A DNA stretch of 64,000 bases from Sphaerolaimus hirsutus (GCA_964036195.1 OZ038453.1:28090997-28154996); one strand, 5' to 3'; numbered from the stretch's first letter, positions 9,843-22,122 are shown. The notes: generated by a model not told the origin, from the sequence alone. Numbers and translations: made by a program.

Positions 9843-12271
9843 TTTTCATGCAAATTGTTAAAAGTTCAGTAATGAAATCCATTTTAGAGATACATTGTAC
9901 ATATGACATTTGACACTTTACAGCATGAGGGGTTGCAACAAGACCCTGTAAAATGCCAAACGTCATGCAAAGTGACAAAAGTCATGTAAGATGCCATGCC
10001 AAAGTACACGAAAAGTGTCAAAACTGACAAAATGTCAAATCAGTTATTTTAACTGGTCATTTAACATTTTCCAGACCATTTTACATGACTTTGGTCACTT
10101 TGCATGACATATGACACTTCACATGACTTTGCTCACTTTGCATGACACTCGACACTTTCACAACAAAACCCCTCACAGGCGGGGGTGCCCCGGGGGTGCC
10201 CATGGCCCCAATGACTGGCGGGGGTGAGACCTCCGCGATTCCACTGACTGTCAAGTGCGTCGAGATGCCCGAGCACATGCAGAAATTAGCCATCGCTGTG
10301 ATTAGGAACGCCGTGGCTAAGGTGGGTTGCGTGAGGTTGAATTCTGGTTTTTCAAATGGCCTGAAAGGTGTAAAATGCCATGCGAAGTGTAAAACGTCAT
10401 GCAATGTGTCAAATGTAGTGATGTAAAAAGCGCCAGAACTTTGGCGCCAAGCGCCATGGCGCTTTTCCGACCCATAGCGCCAAGCACCAATGGCGCCAGA
10501 GCAAAGCGGCGCCAAGCGCCAGCGCCAGGCATTTTGTTCCTGGCCCCGGGCAGAAATGGTGCCAAGTGCCAAAAGCGACATGGCGCTTTTTGCTTTGGCG
10601 CTAGCGCCAGCGCCATGGCGCTTTTACATCACTAGTAAAATATGATGTTAAATAACCCTAGAAAACAACAAATTTTATTCATTTAGACGGAATGGTTGCC
10701 ACTTTCGGGGAATTTTACACAATACTTAAAAATGTGAAATGTCGTACGAAGTGTTAAGGGTCTGGGGATGGACACCTGTAAATATACCGCAAATCCTCGA
10801 ATACCCCCCTCCCTTAAATAACTCCCTGGGGACTTACCGTATTTCTTCTAATAGAACGGCATACCTCCAATAGAACGGCACCTCCAATAGAACGGCTGGT
10901 TTTGGCATTTTTTTGCATTCACGAAATTTATAGAACGGCAGCCTCCAATAGGACGTCAGGTAGCAATTAATTTGGGAGAGTGCCAGAACACACAAATATT
11001 AGAAAAATCGGTGGTGAGAACCTCCAAGGTGTTCAGAACCAGGGTTATTTGGTTTTGTTTGAATTGATGCTCTGATAGTAAACTATTGTTCATTTTTCAC
11101 TAAATATTTATGTTCAAATGATAAATGTATGAAAAAATTTTGGTGAAAAATACAATGGCAGCCTCCAATAGAATGGCACCTCTAATAGAAGGGCAGAATG
11201 GCGCCTTTCTATAAGAAGAAATACAGTATTCGATAATTTAGGGCAATGGTGATATGCCAAAATATTCTACTGGTCACACAGGCACTTGACGCAAATTTTA
11301 CGCCTCCTTTTGGCGCTTAGCGCCAGGAAAAAGAGCATGACACTGGCGCTCTCAGCTGAGAGTCTCAAAAGCAAACTTCAAAGGTCACTTCCACACACTG
11401 ACAAAACTAGTGTGACATTTTCCTGGCGCGACGCTACCCCCCCCCCCCCCAGCCCAAAGAGGGCACCCCCATATAAAAGGGCACCCCCGATCGCAGCGCA
11501 AGTCGGACAAAGACACGGCGCTGGAAATCAAGAAAAGCATGGATGAGCGTCTGGCGCCCGGCACCTGGCAGTTTGGCTTGCCCACTGCAATCTTGTCGGG
11601 TTCGGTTATCGGGTCGGAAAAAATTGTCGGGTATCGGGTTTTTGGTTATGAAATGTGTTCGGTGTCAGGTTCGGATCATAAAATTATTTCAAGTGTCAGA
11701 TTTCGGGTACAAAAAAAAATCCGAGAATGGGGTCACAAAGTTTCTCGTCTCACATTGACACCAAATAACTGACGGGCATCTCGTCAAAAACAAGTCAAGT
11801 AGCGGGTTTCGGGTTAGGAAAATTCAAATTGGTATGTCCAAAATTTGTCGGGTTCAAAAGTTCGAGTCGAGTCGGGTGGCAAGCCAACCCGGCACTGCGT
11901 TGTGGGCTGCGCTTTTGGCGCCTACGTGTCTCACTTGAATGACAGGTTAATCTATTCTATACTTAGATAGCAGTGGAGCCATTTGTTTTCCACGACATTT
12001 TTGTCAGGTAACTAACGATGGCAAATTTTCTGGAAAAAAGTGTTTAAATTTTTAATAGTGACGTGAATTTTTGATTTTGTTTCAAAAATACCTAGTTTTC
12101 GTATGTATTTTCCACCTTTTAACCCAAAATTAATTTTTAAATTTCAATATTTACATTTGCATTCGTGACGGGCTGCCGGACAAAAGTGACAAAAATGTAA
12201 AATTCTTGCAATTCAGGTATCTGTTTGTGTACTGCGGGGATGTGGCCGTGATCGTGTTCAATTCCATTTGA
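9627..12271 (+). CDS. LC8-type dynein light chain (four exons, exon 3 interrupted)
   Basis: Exons are 9627-9651, 10179-10321, 11497-11570 plus 11895-11945, and 12217-12271 (TGA). With the insertion set aside, all phases agree and the product has 115 residues. LC8 landmarks in order: VKCVEMPEHMQKLA (helix 1), KDTALEIKKSMDE (helix 2), GTWH-CVVGCAFGAYVSHL (the WHC-x-VG core strand) and YLFVYCGDVAVIVF (last strand). LC8 proteins are homodimeric hub and dynein subunits in the cytoplasm or axoneme. A G/P/M-rich N-terminal extension of about 27 residues is longer than in canonical 89-residue LC8. The 324-bp interruption contains in-frame stops, so this allele may be non-functional. Confidence 0.75.
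10179..10321 (+). CDS. Dynein light chain exon 2
   Basis: The exon runs from acceptor CCCCTCACAG to donor AAG|GTGGGT. It encodes a glycine/proline-rich stretch followed by the first LC8 helix (EMPEHMQKLAIAVIRNA). It joins the start exon ATG-GCT-GCA (9627-9651, donor GTAAGT) in phase 1. Confidence 0.7.
10429..10634. repeat. GCGCCATGGCGC-family element
   Basis: The element is bounded by GATGTAAAAAGCGCC and GGCGCTTTTACATCACTAG and filled with GCGCCAAGCGCCA words. Relatives are at 25678-25884, 27329-27550 and 62190-62412. Most carry a TTTTCCATCACTA-type end. Confidence 0.7.
10835..11228. mobile_element. MITE with ATAGAACGGC interior
   Basis: The ends are TACCGTATTTCTTCTAATAG and CTATAAGAAGAAATACAGTA. 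The interior repeats CAATAGAACGGCA. It is related by its terminal TACCGTATTT to the CTCGAAATA family. A second, shorter copy lies at about 13100-13222 and a diverged one near 18300. Confidence 0.7.
11497..11945 (+). CDS. Dynein light chain exon 3, split by a repeat insertion
   Basis: The left part (11497-11570) encodes KSDKDTALEIKKSMDE to GTW. The right part (11895-11945) continues CVVGCAFGAYVSHL and ends AG|GTTAAT in phase 2. Joining TGG-CA to C-TGC restores the conserved W-H-C. No AG precedes 11895, so canonical splicing of the insert is not apparent. Confidence 0.65.
11571..11894. mobile_element. TCGGGT-rich insertion inside the dynein light chain exon
   Basis: Inverted ends GGCTTGCCCAC and GTGGCAAGCC enclose a core of degenerate TCGGGTTTCGGGT words. 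The flanks repeat CCCGGCAC (11558-11565 and 11888-11895). Alternatively, GGCA sits on both sides at the point that restores the reading frame. The readable frame stops at 11770-11772. Confidence 0.65.
12217..12271 (+). CDS. Dynein light chain last exon
   Basis: After acceptor GCAATTCAG the single G completes the arginine codon. The exon encodes YLFVYCGDVAVIVFNSI and a TGA, matching the LC8 C-terminal strand (F-x-Y-F-x-G-x-x-A-I-L-L-F). Confidence 0.75.
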
Positions 12272-12302
12272 ATGCAGCGAAAAATGTGCATGATGTTGTC
12301 TG

Positions 12303-12308
12303 ATTAAA
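12303..12308 (+). promoter_or_regulatory. Candidate polyadenylation signal ATTAAA
   Basis: ATTAAA lies 32 bp after the dynein light chain stop codon, and a second copy lies about 30 bp further on. This is the common variant hexamer. Only position supports it. Confidence 0.3.
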
Positions 12309-13734
12309 GTAGAAATGTTGATAATGGCTATAATATTAAATGAATGGACTATTAGAAAGTATCATAAATAGTATAAATGATAAATATAATACCCCCCCCC
12401 AATTGGTATTTCGAGTACACCCCGACATAGTGGTTAAAACGTACTTACGTTTAGCCAAAAAGTACATATACTCGACTACTGAGTCAATATGTTTACGTAT
12501 ACTTTGAAAAAAGTACCTGTACTCGCTTTTATGTATACTTTCAAAAAGTACTCGAGTATTAGAAAACGTATTTCAGATACAAGGCATAGATGGTAAAAAA
12601 TTGAGACAAAAGCGAAAAATTACAAAAAAATAACTGCTATTAGGCAAATAACACATGAAATAGTGAATTCGAAGGTAAAAAAAGGTTACGAAAAAAGTTT
12701 GGTACCAGCCAAACTTAAGCGTCGCCCCCCCATTTAGCAGCAAAGATTCAAAAAGTAAACTCATTCTGTGTTTCTGTGTTCTAAACTGTGTTCATTTTCA
12801 AAGATATTTGTTTACAGGAAATATTCCGCTAAAAATCAATGTATGGGGAAGAAATTGCGCGCTTGCGCGCAAAATTTTTAAGAAACATTGAAAAATGTAT
12901 AGGAAAAATTGCATTTTCCGGGACTTTTTAGGTCTCACCCCGGGAGGGGGGGGGGGGGGTGCAGCCCCACCGCCCCCCTGGCTTGAGCACATCAAAGTGG
13001 AAATATAGCAAGGCAACCAACAACTTAAAAATAAACACAAATATGTTTACAAAAAAATACAAAAACAGATACAAAAAGCTGTTTTCAATGTATCCGTTTT
13101 ACCGTATTTCTTTAAATAGAATGGCATACCCCAATAGAATGGCAGGTTTTGGCACTTTTTCCACCAACGAAATAAATAGAACGGCAGCCTTCAATAGAAC
13201 AGCACCCCCAATAGAACGGTAAGTAGGTGAAAAAATTTCAATGTTTACTAGCGTATGAGCCAAACTCAAGTGACAAATTCAAATTTTTTTAAAGTGGCAC
13301 ACTTAACAGAAACAATGGAAATTATAAAATTAACTATGCTCAATCACATCGGAAAGTTGAAATCACAAAATTTACAGTGTGGCCCTCTACACCCAATTTT
13401 AATAACAAACAATCATAAACAGGGTTGATTTTTAATCAACCCATCACACACAAAAAATCGACAAAAATGCGGCAAACACCAACATAAAACCAACAAAAAA
13501 TGCCACAAACCCCCACATAAAACCAACTTCCATTGAAACTAGCATCAGGGTTCCAGCGATGGGCAGCCAGTTGGACGAGTGCCAAAACGAAGCACTCCAT
13601 CCACGCTCCACTCCAAAACTGAAATGTGTGGCTGCAAATTGGCAGTTTAACCAATGACAAATTACAATAGCAGATGTCTGAAGTGGGAAAACTGCAGGTA
13701 CAAGAGGGGGGCACACAACTGAAACAACCCCCCC

Positions 13735-14140
13735 CCCTCCCCCCAACAGGGGATTTTGTAGATTTGGACCCCCGCTGGGGTTCATATAGATAATAAATCG
13801 CTCCTCTGGAGGGATAGATAGCTGAAAGAACTTTTGGGCAGGGGTTGGAACGGGATGGATTAAGGGGGGTTCACGGGGGTTCAATATATAGACTGTCTCA
13901 AAGTATAGAAGGAAAAAGAGGAAAAAAAATCGCTAAAAGTTGGTGAAAAATAGCTAAAGAAAGGTGTATATATAGTACACAAAATAGCTGAAAATGACCA
14001 ATAAAAGACGTCAACAGTGATTTTGAAGGTAAAAACTATAAAAAACGCGTGAAAATCGGCAATTTTGAACTTAAATTGGGCAAAATTTCTTGCACCGTGG
14101 CGCCCTTTCACTACGCGTGCACCGGTACAGGGCCAGTTGT
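13735..14140. repeat. Relic of the CTCCGGAGGGATAGATAGCTG family
   Basis: The segment carries CGCTCCTCTGGAGGGATAGA, TAGCTGAAAG and a series of CGCTAAAAGT / TAGCTGAAAATG words. These are also seen at 32540-32830, 41960-42478, 59863-60130 and 62020-62182. No coding sequence was recognised. Confidence 0.6.
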
Positions 14141-14284
14141 ATTGTGCCCACACACACTAGTTGACATCGCAAATTCGCGTCAACTCAGTGTCAATTGAAT
14201 AAAACAAGAAGTTTGTAAAAAGCATCACACTTAACAGGAACAATGAAAATGAAGTGTCATGATGTAAAATTAACTATGCTCTAA

Positions 14285-14716
14285 AGCGGGAATTAGAGCT
14301 CAGCGTCGATTCGACGTGAAATGATGACGTGAAATGTTTTCGTGAAATTAATTACACGAGTGTGGATCATGCTACGGGTCTACAATTTTCTAAGGATAAT
14401 ATATGAATCAATACCTTAATCGTGTCCAATACTGAGTGTTATCAGCCACAACTAGAGCGAATTGAAATATTTCAATTTTTATCATTTCACGTCATCATCA
14501 TTTCACGTCACAGTGTCAGGGAACAACTTGACATTTCACGTCAGACTTTTGCTTGCGATAACACTCAGTATTGGACACGATTAAGGTATTGATTCATATA
14601 TTATCCTTAGAAAATTGTAGACCAGTAGCATGATCCACACTCGTGTAATTAATTTCACGAAAACATTTCACGTCATCATTTCACGTCGAATCGACGCTGA
14701 GCTCTAATTCCGGCCT
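14285..14716. repeat. Large fold-back, about 200-bp arms
   Basis: GAATTAGAGCTCAGCGTCGA at the left is mirrored by TCGACGCTGAGCTCTAATTC at the right. The arms continue with TGTGGATCATGCTACGGGTC against GACCAGTAGCATGATCCACA. A TCATTTCACGTCA-rich centre separates them. Confidence 0.85.
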
Positions 14717-14747
14717 AACAGATAGATAAGTTGAAATCACAGTATCA

Positions 14748-15236
14748 CAGGGCCGTATCCAGGGGGGGGGGCGGGGGGGCTGCAGCCCCCCCCCTCCCGG
14801 GGCGAGACCTAAAAAGTCCCAGAAAATGCAATTTTTTCTATACATTTTTCGATGTTTCTTAAAAATTTTGCGTGCAAGCGCGCAATTTCGTCCCCATACA
14901 TTGTATTTTTAGCGGCGCAATTTCGTCCTTTCGTCCCCATACATTGTATTTTTAGCGGATCGGTCCCCGTAAACAAATATCCTGGAAAATGAACACATTT
15001 TTGCGACCTTCGCTGCATACGTATGCATATTTACATCTATATAAAGCTGTTCCTGGCGCTGGCGCCAGTGCCAATAGGGCCATGGCATGGCGCCTTGGTA
15101 TGGCGCTAGCGCCAAAACACCTTTCCGTCCCTATATAGGGAAAAAATTTAGGGGGGGGCTGAGCCCCCCCCCCCCCCGCTCGCCGGCCCCCGTAAACAAG
15201 CAGCCACCCCGCTGAAAAATCTTGGATACGTCCCAG
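14748..15236. mobile_element. hAT-like non-autonomous element with 8-bp target duplication
   Basis: The element begins CAGGGCCGTATCCAGG, ends CTTGGATACGTCCCAG and is flanked by CAGTATCA on both sides. CAGGG-type termini with an 8-bp duplication are typical of hAT elements. Its core has G and C homopolymers and GCGCGCAA motifs but no transposase. Confidence 0.8.
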
Positions 15237-15362
15237 CAGTATCACTTAAATTCAGTTGACACGAATTCAGTTGACATACAGTGTGTGGGGGGCCATTGTC
15301 ACTTACACACATGCGGAATGGACACAATATCACACAAGACCCATCAGCACTACAACTTGCAG

Positions 15363-15883
15363 CCAACCAACCAGAGGAGCAGAGACCAGTCAAATGTTGC
15401 ACCGGTCAGGAAGGGTGGGACAAAGGGTGAGCGGCAAACGCGCGGCTGCAACCCCCTCGCCACTCGTGCAGCTGCAAGGGGTTTTGGTGGGAATTGGGTA
15501 CTTCAGGTGACAAGCGTGCGCCCTGTCAAGTGAAATGTCAAGTGTCAAATGTCAAAAGTACAGTAATAATTTGTTTATTTCCATTGTCATTTAATGTGAG
15601 ACTTTCCACAATTTAATTGACATTTTACATGGTGCGAGACTGCCCCTGGTCAATTAGGTTAAGAGATAAAACGTGGTCATCTTTAAAGCTGTCCATTAGC
15701 GGTAATACCGGTAAGAACAGCATATTCCATAAACATGTATTTTACACTAATTTGTGTACAGAAAAGTTGGGACATTTCCGCTGCATGACTAATGTTGCCA
15801 AAATTTCAAAACCGCAAATGTACAAAAATGTACAAATGTGTAGGTGGTTATCCTCAGGGGTTAACTACACGTGCCCGGGATGA
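15363..15883 (+). CDS. Four-exon coding fragment of unknown protein
   Basis: Exons 15363-15426, 15472-15506, 15658-15710 and 15858-15883 have matching phases (2, 0, 2, 1) and consensus or near-consensus splice sites (GTGAGC, GTGACA, GTAAGA donors). Joined, they read VGQR-LQGVLVGIGYFR, then a segment with DKTWSSLKLSISGNT, and end VNYTCPG before TGA. The sequence looks like the end of a secreted or membrane protein with an N-glycosylation site (NYT), but I recognise no family. An alternative frame of the first exon (RPVKCCTGQEGWDK) is also open, so the frame is not settled. An inverted-repeat element fills the third intron position (15507-15657). Confidence 0.3.
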
Positions 15884-18649
15884 CCGCCCCTTGAGTTGCT
15901 ATGTGCATATTTTGTCTGAGTGTAGTAAATTTTTTCCCCAATTTCTTCATGTTTCAGAATAGTTGGGACTTTGTGAATTGTGATATGGGGTCGATATGGC
16001 CCAAAATAAGCAGTGTGTATCAAAATCTCGACATTCATTTTTTAACAAAATTTTTCTATATCATCATCATCAAAATTGGGCAACGTGCAAAAAAAAGGGG
16101 AAGTGTGGTGGACAAAAAGCCTCCTGTTTCCTAGGGGTGAAAAGTCCCAACTATTCTGCACAGTAGTGTATAACTCAAAATAGGCAATGGGGTTTCAACA
16201 ATTTTGAGGGTTGAAAATCTACTCTGAATGGCCACCTTCTACGCTAAATTCAAGCAAATTCTCCCAGCCAAAATTATCCGATCCATTTAAACAGTAGCCA
16301 AAATTGCCGCTTCCCGGATCAAAACAGCCATAGCATCCAAACAACACAAAAACATCACACAACCAAAAAACACCCCCCACATACCATACGAGCAGCGGCA
16401 CAGGGACATAGGGGGGTAAGTGGGGGGCTCGGGGAAGGGCACCCTTCCGCTGAACATTCCTGCGTGGGGGGGGGGTGAATGCAGTTTGCTGGGGGATACA
16501 GGTAGGGTGTCAAATTTCCGTTTCCGTTTTCCGGCAGAAATTTTTTTTTTTTTACCTTTCCATTTTCCATTTTCCGTAAAGGGAAAAATGTTTACCTTTC
16601 CGTTTTCCATAAAAATTTTTTTTGACACCCCATATGGGGTACATTTTCAGGTGCCAGTGCAGAGTTATGTCAAGTTTTTAAGTCAAGTGTCGCTAAAATG
16701 TCATACATGCAGCGCCGAAATTGTGGCAGTGTCAATTGTCAGTCATGCGGTACCAAAATTTCAATGACAAAATATTTTTTTTAGTTGACATTTTACATGA
16801 CATTCAACACTTTACTTTACACTTTACAGGGTGGGGGCTGTCCCCAGGTAAGAAATCAGTCGAAAAATCAAACGATTTTGTGTTTCACAGAGATGCCAAC
16901 TACTGTATTACCTCGAAATACCACCATGGGGGTTTATTATTTCGCCAGCAAAATTTGAGGGGGGGGGGGTTATTCGAGGGGGGGGGGGTTATCCGAGGGG
17001 GGGGGGTTTATTATTTCGTCAGAAATTTTCATAAGAATCGTAGTAAAAAGTAGGCATTTACATACCCAAAACAGGTAATAAATCTGTCCAAACAGGATAT
17101 ATTTGGACATAAAAACGTAGATAGCTACACAAAATGAGGCTGCAATGCAAATTAACAGTAATATACATCATGTACATTGCATACATGACGTATTTATTAT
17201 GTACATGACGTACATCATTCCGAAGGGGGGGATATTTCGAGGGGGGTTTATTAGTTACCCCGTCCATTTTGAGGGGGGGGTTAATTCGAGGGGGGTTAAT
17301 TCAAGGGGGGATAATTCGAGGTAATACGGTAAACATAACCATTGCCATGTAGAACCAAACCGAACATTGAACAGGGTTCAAACGATACAATGTTCGGTTT
17401 GGCAGACTTTTTAGACAGACACAAACTTTTGGAAAACCCCGACATTCTCAGATCAGAACACCAAAAATCAACGCGACAGCATCCACACGGGCGGACACAA
17501 AAAAAACCGGCCCACACAAACCGAAACCAACCAAATAGGCGGAGCCAATTAAGCGAAAAATCCCGCAACGTGCAATGGCTGGAAAAGACGGCATAGAGTG
17601 GACAAATCAGGGCTGGCAAAGTGCCAGTTGTGATCCGGGAAAATCCACAGCTGAGCGGTGAACATCGGCCAGCGGACAAGCGATTAACTGGCTCTGTAAA
17701 ATGACGCACGTTTTCTCATAGAGAAAAATAGTCAAATTTAAAGTTGAAACGCCAAAAAATTGTCAAATTTAAAGTTGAAACGCAAAAAAACTAACCTCAG
17801 TGGTCAATCTCAGACGAATCGCGTGACGTAGAATAGCGCGACTCACTTTTAGATGATTTACGGGTAAAAGCGATTTTCACTAAACGCAAATTTGGCAGAC
17901 ACTAAACAGTGGACGAACGAAAATTCTCTTTTTTTACGAATGGAACCTGTTTTCAAACACAAAAAAATGTTAATTTTCAAATTGGGGTGAAAATGTTAAA
18001 TTGGGTTCGAGCCAACACCAAAGGATGCATGTTGGCACACTGCCAGGTTGTGTTACAATTTTACTTTGTGAGATTCACTTTTTCTGCAACGCGATATTCG
18101 CTCGGTGGTCATAACTTCACGGAAAATAAAGTGGCTATCAAATCGCAAAAGTGTGTAAACGTCAAATCTAGAAAAAAATTTACCGATGATCGATTGGGAC
18201 AGAGATAAACTTGATTCATTGATAAAAACCTCATTAGTTTACGTCGATACGGTAATGACGTTTTTGACGATAACCTCTAGTGTAAGTTTCCGTATTTAAT
18301 ACCTTATTTCTTCTAACAAAACAGCGCCATTCTATTTTTCCAACATATTGTTTTTACCCGCCGTTCTATTGGATGCTGCCGTTCTACTTTTTTACCAATT
18401 TTTTATACAAGTTTCTCATTTCAACATCGCCTTATGTTTTAATCAAGCTTAGGCATTATTTCAATATCAGAGCATCAATTTGAAATTTAACACCTATTTG
18501 AACGCTTTGAAAGTTCTGACCATCCTTTTTGATTTATTTTTGTGTTTTGGCACACTCCCAACACAATTTCTACCGGGGCAGGCCTATTACGCACATGAAC
18601 CCGTCACGCACATTCCATTGCGCACATGATGAAACCCGTCACGCATACA

Positions 18650-19035
18650 ACTGGAGCTGTGTGCGTGACGGGAGTATGTGCGTGACGGGTTTATGTGCGT
18701 GATGGGCGTATCTGCGTGACAGGTTTATGCTCGTAATAGGCAACGTGCGTGTCGGTATTCGGAATTATTTCAGAAAATTCGGAATTATTCCGGACAAAAT
18801 TTCTGTCGTCGCAGATCGGAATTGTTCAAGATGCTTCATCACGCACACAACTGGGAGCTGTGTGCGTGACGGGAGTATGTGCGTGACGGGTTTATGTGCG
18901 TGATGGGCGTATCTGCGTGAGAGGTTTATGCTCGTAATAGGCAACGTGCGTGTCGGGAGATCGGAATTATTTCAGAAATTTCGAATTAATCCGGACAAAA
19001 TTTCGGTCGTCGCAGATCGGAATTATTCAAGATGT
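18650..19035. repeat. Tandem duplication of a GTGCGTGACGGG unit
   Basis: Two copies of about 200 bp run in the same direction. Each contains GTGTGCGTGACGGGAGTATG, then AATAGGCAACGTGCGTGTCG and GTCGTCGCAGATCGGAATT. Confidence 0.8.
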
Positions 19036-20857
19036 CAAGCAATTCAAGGGAGGGATTATTCAAACAAATACGGTATTTCAAATGGGTCACACTGCGCACC
19101 ACACTACAATTCATTACTGCCACCGATGAAAATGCTGGGAAACGTTTAAAAAACATATTCACAACAGCTAAAAGTTGAAACCTAATTTGACAATCCTGTA
19201 CACTCTTTAGGCGTTGCGCGGACAAAAACGATGACACAAAATGACAATTTACTATACGACACACTCGAAAATGAAGAAAAAAACTATTTTTTATTATTAA
19301 AAACATCACTAAAATGTCCCAAATTTGCATATCGACACTAAACTGTAAAGTGTACATGGACATATTTAAGTTTGACAAGTGGAAATACGGGTGACTAAAT
19401 GATTTTGTCCTACGTTCCAAATCTACACATTTTTGCATCGGGAATCAAACATCGGGGTCAGTACCATTTGCGTCATTAAGACAAAAGCGCTTTAAGACAA
19501 CAGTAGCTTTAATAGAACAAAAATGCTCATTGAGACAAAAGTTCTGGGTCATGTCATGTTCCAGGTCGAAAATTATAAGAGACTTTTATAATTATGAAAA
19601 AAATATAAATAGATTTTGTAACTTTTTGGTGGTGCAATTAGGCTGGAAGTATAGTAATTAAAGTAGAATTGACACAATGAACTTTCACATGAACATAACT
19701 ATCTTCAAACACTACAGCGTTTTTGTAGCATTAAAGCTACTGTTGTCTTAAAGCTCTTTTGTCTTAATGGGATACCCCCCATTTTTCCAGCTTTTGACAA
19801 GTGGGAATATCTTTTTACACAAAATATGTACACAAGCAACTATTCATCGCTCCTACTAAAATTATCCACAGCGTTTAAAATATGATGAAATTTGATTGTC
19901 GGGCACTTTTTTTTTCGGGCAGCCCGATTCACCGCGGTAAACTTTCACCGGCTTGGTAAATGTGAATTTTTTTTACCGCCATTCTAAACATCGATAATAA
20001 AACGATCCCCGAGAATCTTCGGGATTTTGTGGTCCCGATCCCGAAATCCCAAAAAAGTGTATCCCGATCCCGAAAGTTTTCAAAACCCAATCCCGATACC
20101 GTGACTCCAATCCCGATCCCATAAAAATCAGTGGAAATAAAAAAAAGTGAAAAAATTACGTTTTTGCACTAAAATGAGAACAGAAAACTCCATCATCCAG
20201 TTTATGCCACTTTTCTGACATCCGAGGGTTTTTAGACATTTGTGAACACCTCCGAATGCCAGAATTATGGCCAAAATCTCGATCCCGATCCCGAGAAGTC
20301 AATCCCGATTCGACCGTAGGCCCAGCCCGGTCCAGAATAATTAGCATCGGGCTGCCCGACAAAAAATGTCGGGCAATCAAATTTCATTCCAGCTAAAATA
20401 CACAAATACCTATTTAGTAGATAATTACATACCCACCAATAAAAGCGTCACATTTTTGTCGTGTTGAAGAGATCGGGACTAAAGTATTGCAAAGGGAAAA
20501 GATACCTGTGACAAAATGGTGGGCAAGTACTCAGTTCCAAATTCAATACGGATACAATTATGTTATCATTTACATTGAAAACATGAATTTATACAACAAA
20601 CTGAGTAAGCGACCGAGAAAATATCCATTTTTTTAAATACCGTATTTCCTCGAATTAACCCCCCTCAAATTTTGCTGGCGAAATAATAAACCCCATGGGG
20701 GTATTTCGAGGTAATACCGTACTTCGAAACGCTAGCTATTACAAACTCTATCTGGGGCTACCACCCTACACAAACTAGTTGACAATGACATCGGCTGTCA
20801 ACTGGGCTGACTGGTTTCCATTTAGATTTGAGGTGACGGGTCACTGACGATGTTCAA

Positions 20858-21092
20858 ATGGGGGTGCACTGATACGCACATCTGCCCGTTACGCACATTT
20901 GCCCGTTTTTTCACTTGACACTTTTCCAACTGATTTTCAGATATGAGTGAAGTGAAAAAAGTTCACTAATGTCATTGCGCAACTCTTTTCACTTTACTCA
21001 TATCTGAAAATCACTTGAAAAAGTGTCAAGTGAAAAAAACGGGCAAATGTGCGTATCGGGCAGATGTGCGTATCAGGCCTGCCCCGTTCAAA
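20858..21092. repeat. Fold-back with TTTTCAGATATGAGTGAAGT arms
   Basis: CGCACATCTGCCCGTTACGC at the left is mirrored by GCGTATCGGGCAGATGTGCG at the right. CACTTGACACTTTTCC and its complement lie inside. Close copies are at 22475-22840 and 34253-34485. Confidence 0.8.
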
Positions 21093-21694
21093 TGCACATA
21101 CCAGTATCAATTCCTTTTCGATACTGCCACATGTGCAGTTTGGAATTGTACTGCGACCCGTCAACTAAAATCTGAATTGACAATTAGTACCAGTTGACAA
21201 TTAGTCTGTGCAGCGCCAATTCCACAGATGTAAAGTGACATATTTTCGACAAATTTCACAATTTCCAGTCAACTGAATTTCAAATTGGTAAAACAGAATC
21301 CAGATTAAAACAACCCGAAAATTGAAACTCTTCCCAAAAAATGTCACTTGACAAAGTGCCGGATTGTTTTTTACATCGCAAAAAACGTCAATATATGTAC
21401 AAGAAAGTTCCCTCACCGCGGAAATCTTGAAAGACGAGAAAACAAATTTCAAATACAAATCCCAGCGATTTTCAACGTGACACAAACTTGTTGTCTTATC
21501 ACGTATCCAAAACTTTTCGTATTTACACATGACTTTATTCATCAATTTATGGTGACATTCTATGCAAAGCCATTTTTCCATTCAATCACGAATATAATCG
21601 AAAATGCACATGTACAATCGAATATGCGCACACACTAGTTCACGAGGCAATGAAACTTAAAAAAATTTGGTCAACTCATATATCGGGGTTGAAC

Positions 21695-22122
21695 TAGGGT
21701 TCAAACGGGATCCCGATCCCGATCCCGTAACACGTGAAATTCCGGGATTTAGCAGTCCCGATCCCGAAACTTTTCAAATCCCGATCCCGAGAAACTCCAA
21801 AGTCCGGGATCCCGATCCCGGAAAAATTAGTGGAAATTATCAGAACTGAAAAAACGACGTTTATGCATGCAAAAATGTGAACGCAAACCCCCATCGTCCA
21901 TTTTATGTCACTTTTCTGGCATCCAACAGTGTTTTTAGACCTTTATGAACAGCTGTGGATGCCAAAACATTGGCCAAAATCTCTATCCCAAGAGCCCAAT
22001 CCCGATCCCGAAAAAATACCAATCCCGATCCCGATCCCGTGACCCCAATCCCGGCCAATCCCGATCCCGAAATCTCAAAAAACCAATCCCGATCCCGAAA
22101 AGTCAATCCCGTTTGAACCCTA
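21695..22122. mobile_element. CCCGATCCCG-core element with 8-bp target duplication
   Basis: The termini are TAGGGTTCAAACGGGAT and CCCGTTTGAACCCTA, flanked by GGTTGAAC on both sides (21687-21694 and 22123-22130). The core is degenerate ATCCCGATCCCG around a short unique centre. Relatives lie at 19980-20330, 43180-43302, 50113-51255 and 58340-58435. Confidence 0.85.

Larger units (their letters stand above)
14146..15292. repeat. CACACTAGTTGACAT element carrying two nested insertions
   Basis: An intact relative at about 44390-44622 shows the undisturbed structure. In this copy, a large fold-back (14285-14716) has split the middle. A second element (14748-15236) has entered near the other end and duplicated CAGTATCA. 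Confidence 0.75.

Noticed and set aside
17342..17596. 84-residue frame containing FGLADFLDRHKLLENPDIL
   Set aside because: It is plausible by composition but lacks splice signals, homology and a neighbouring exon. It was kept only as a remark in the gene-free stretch.
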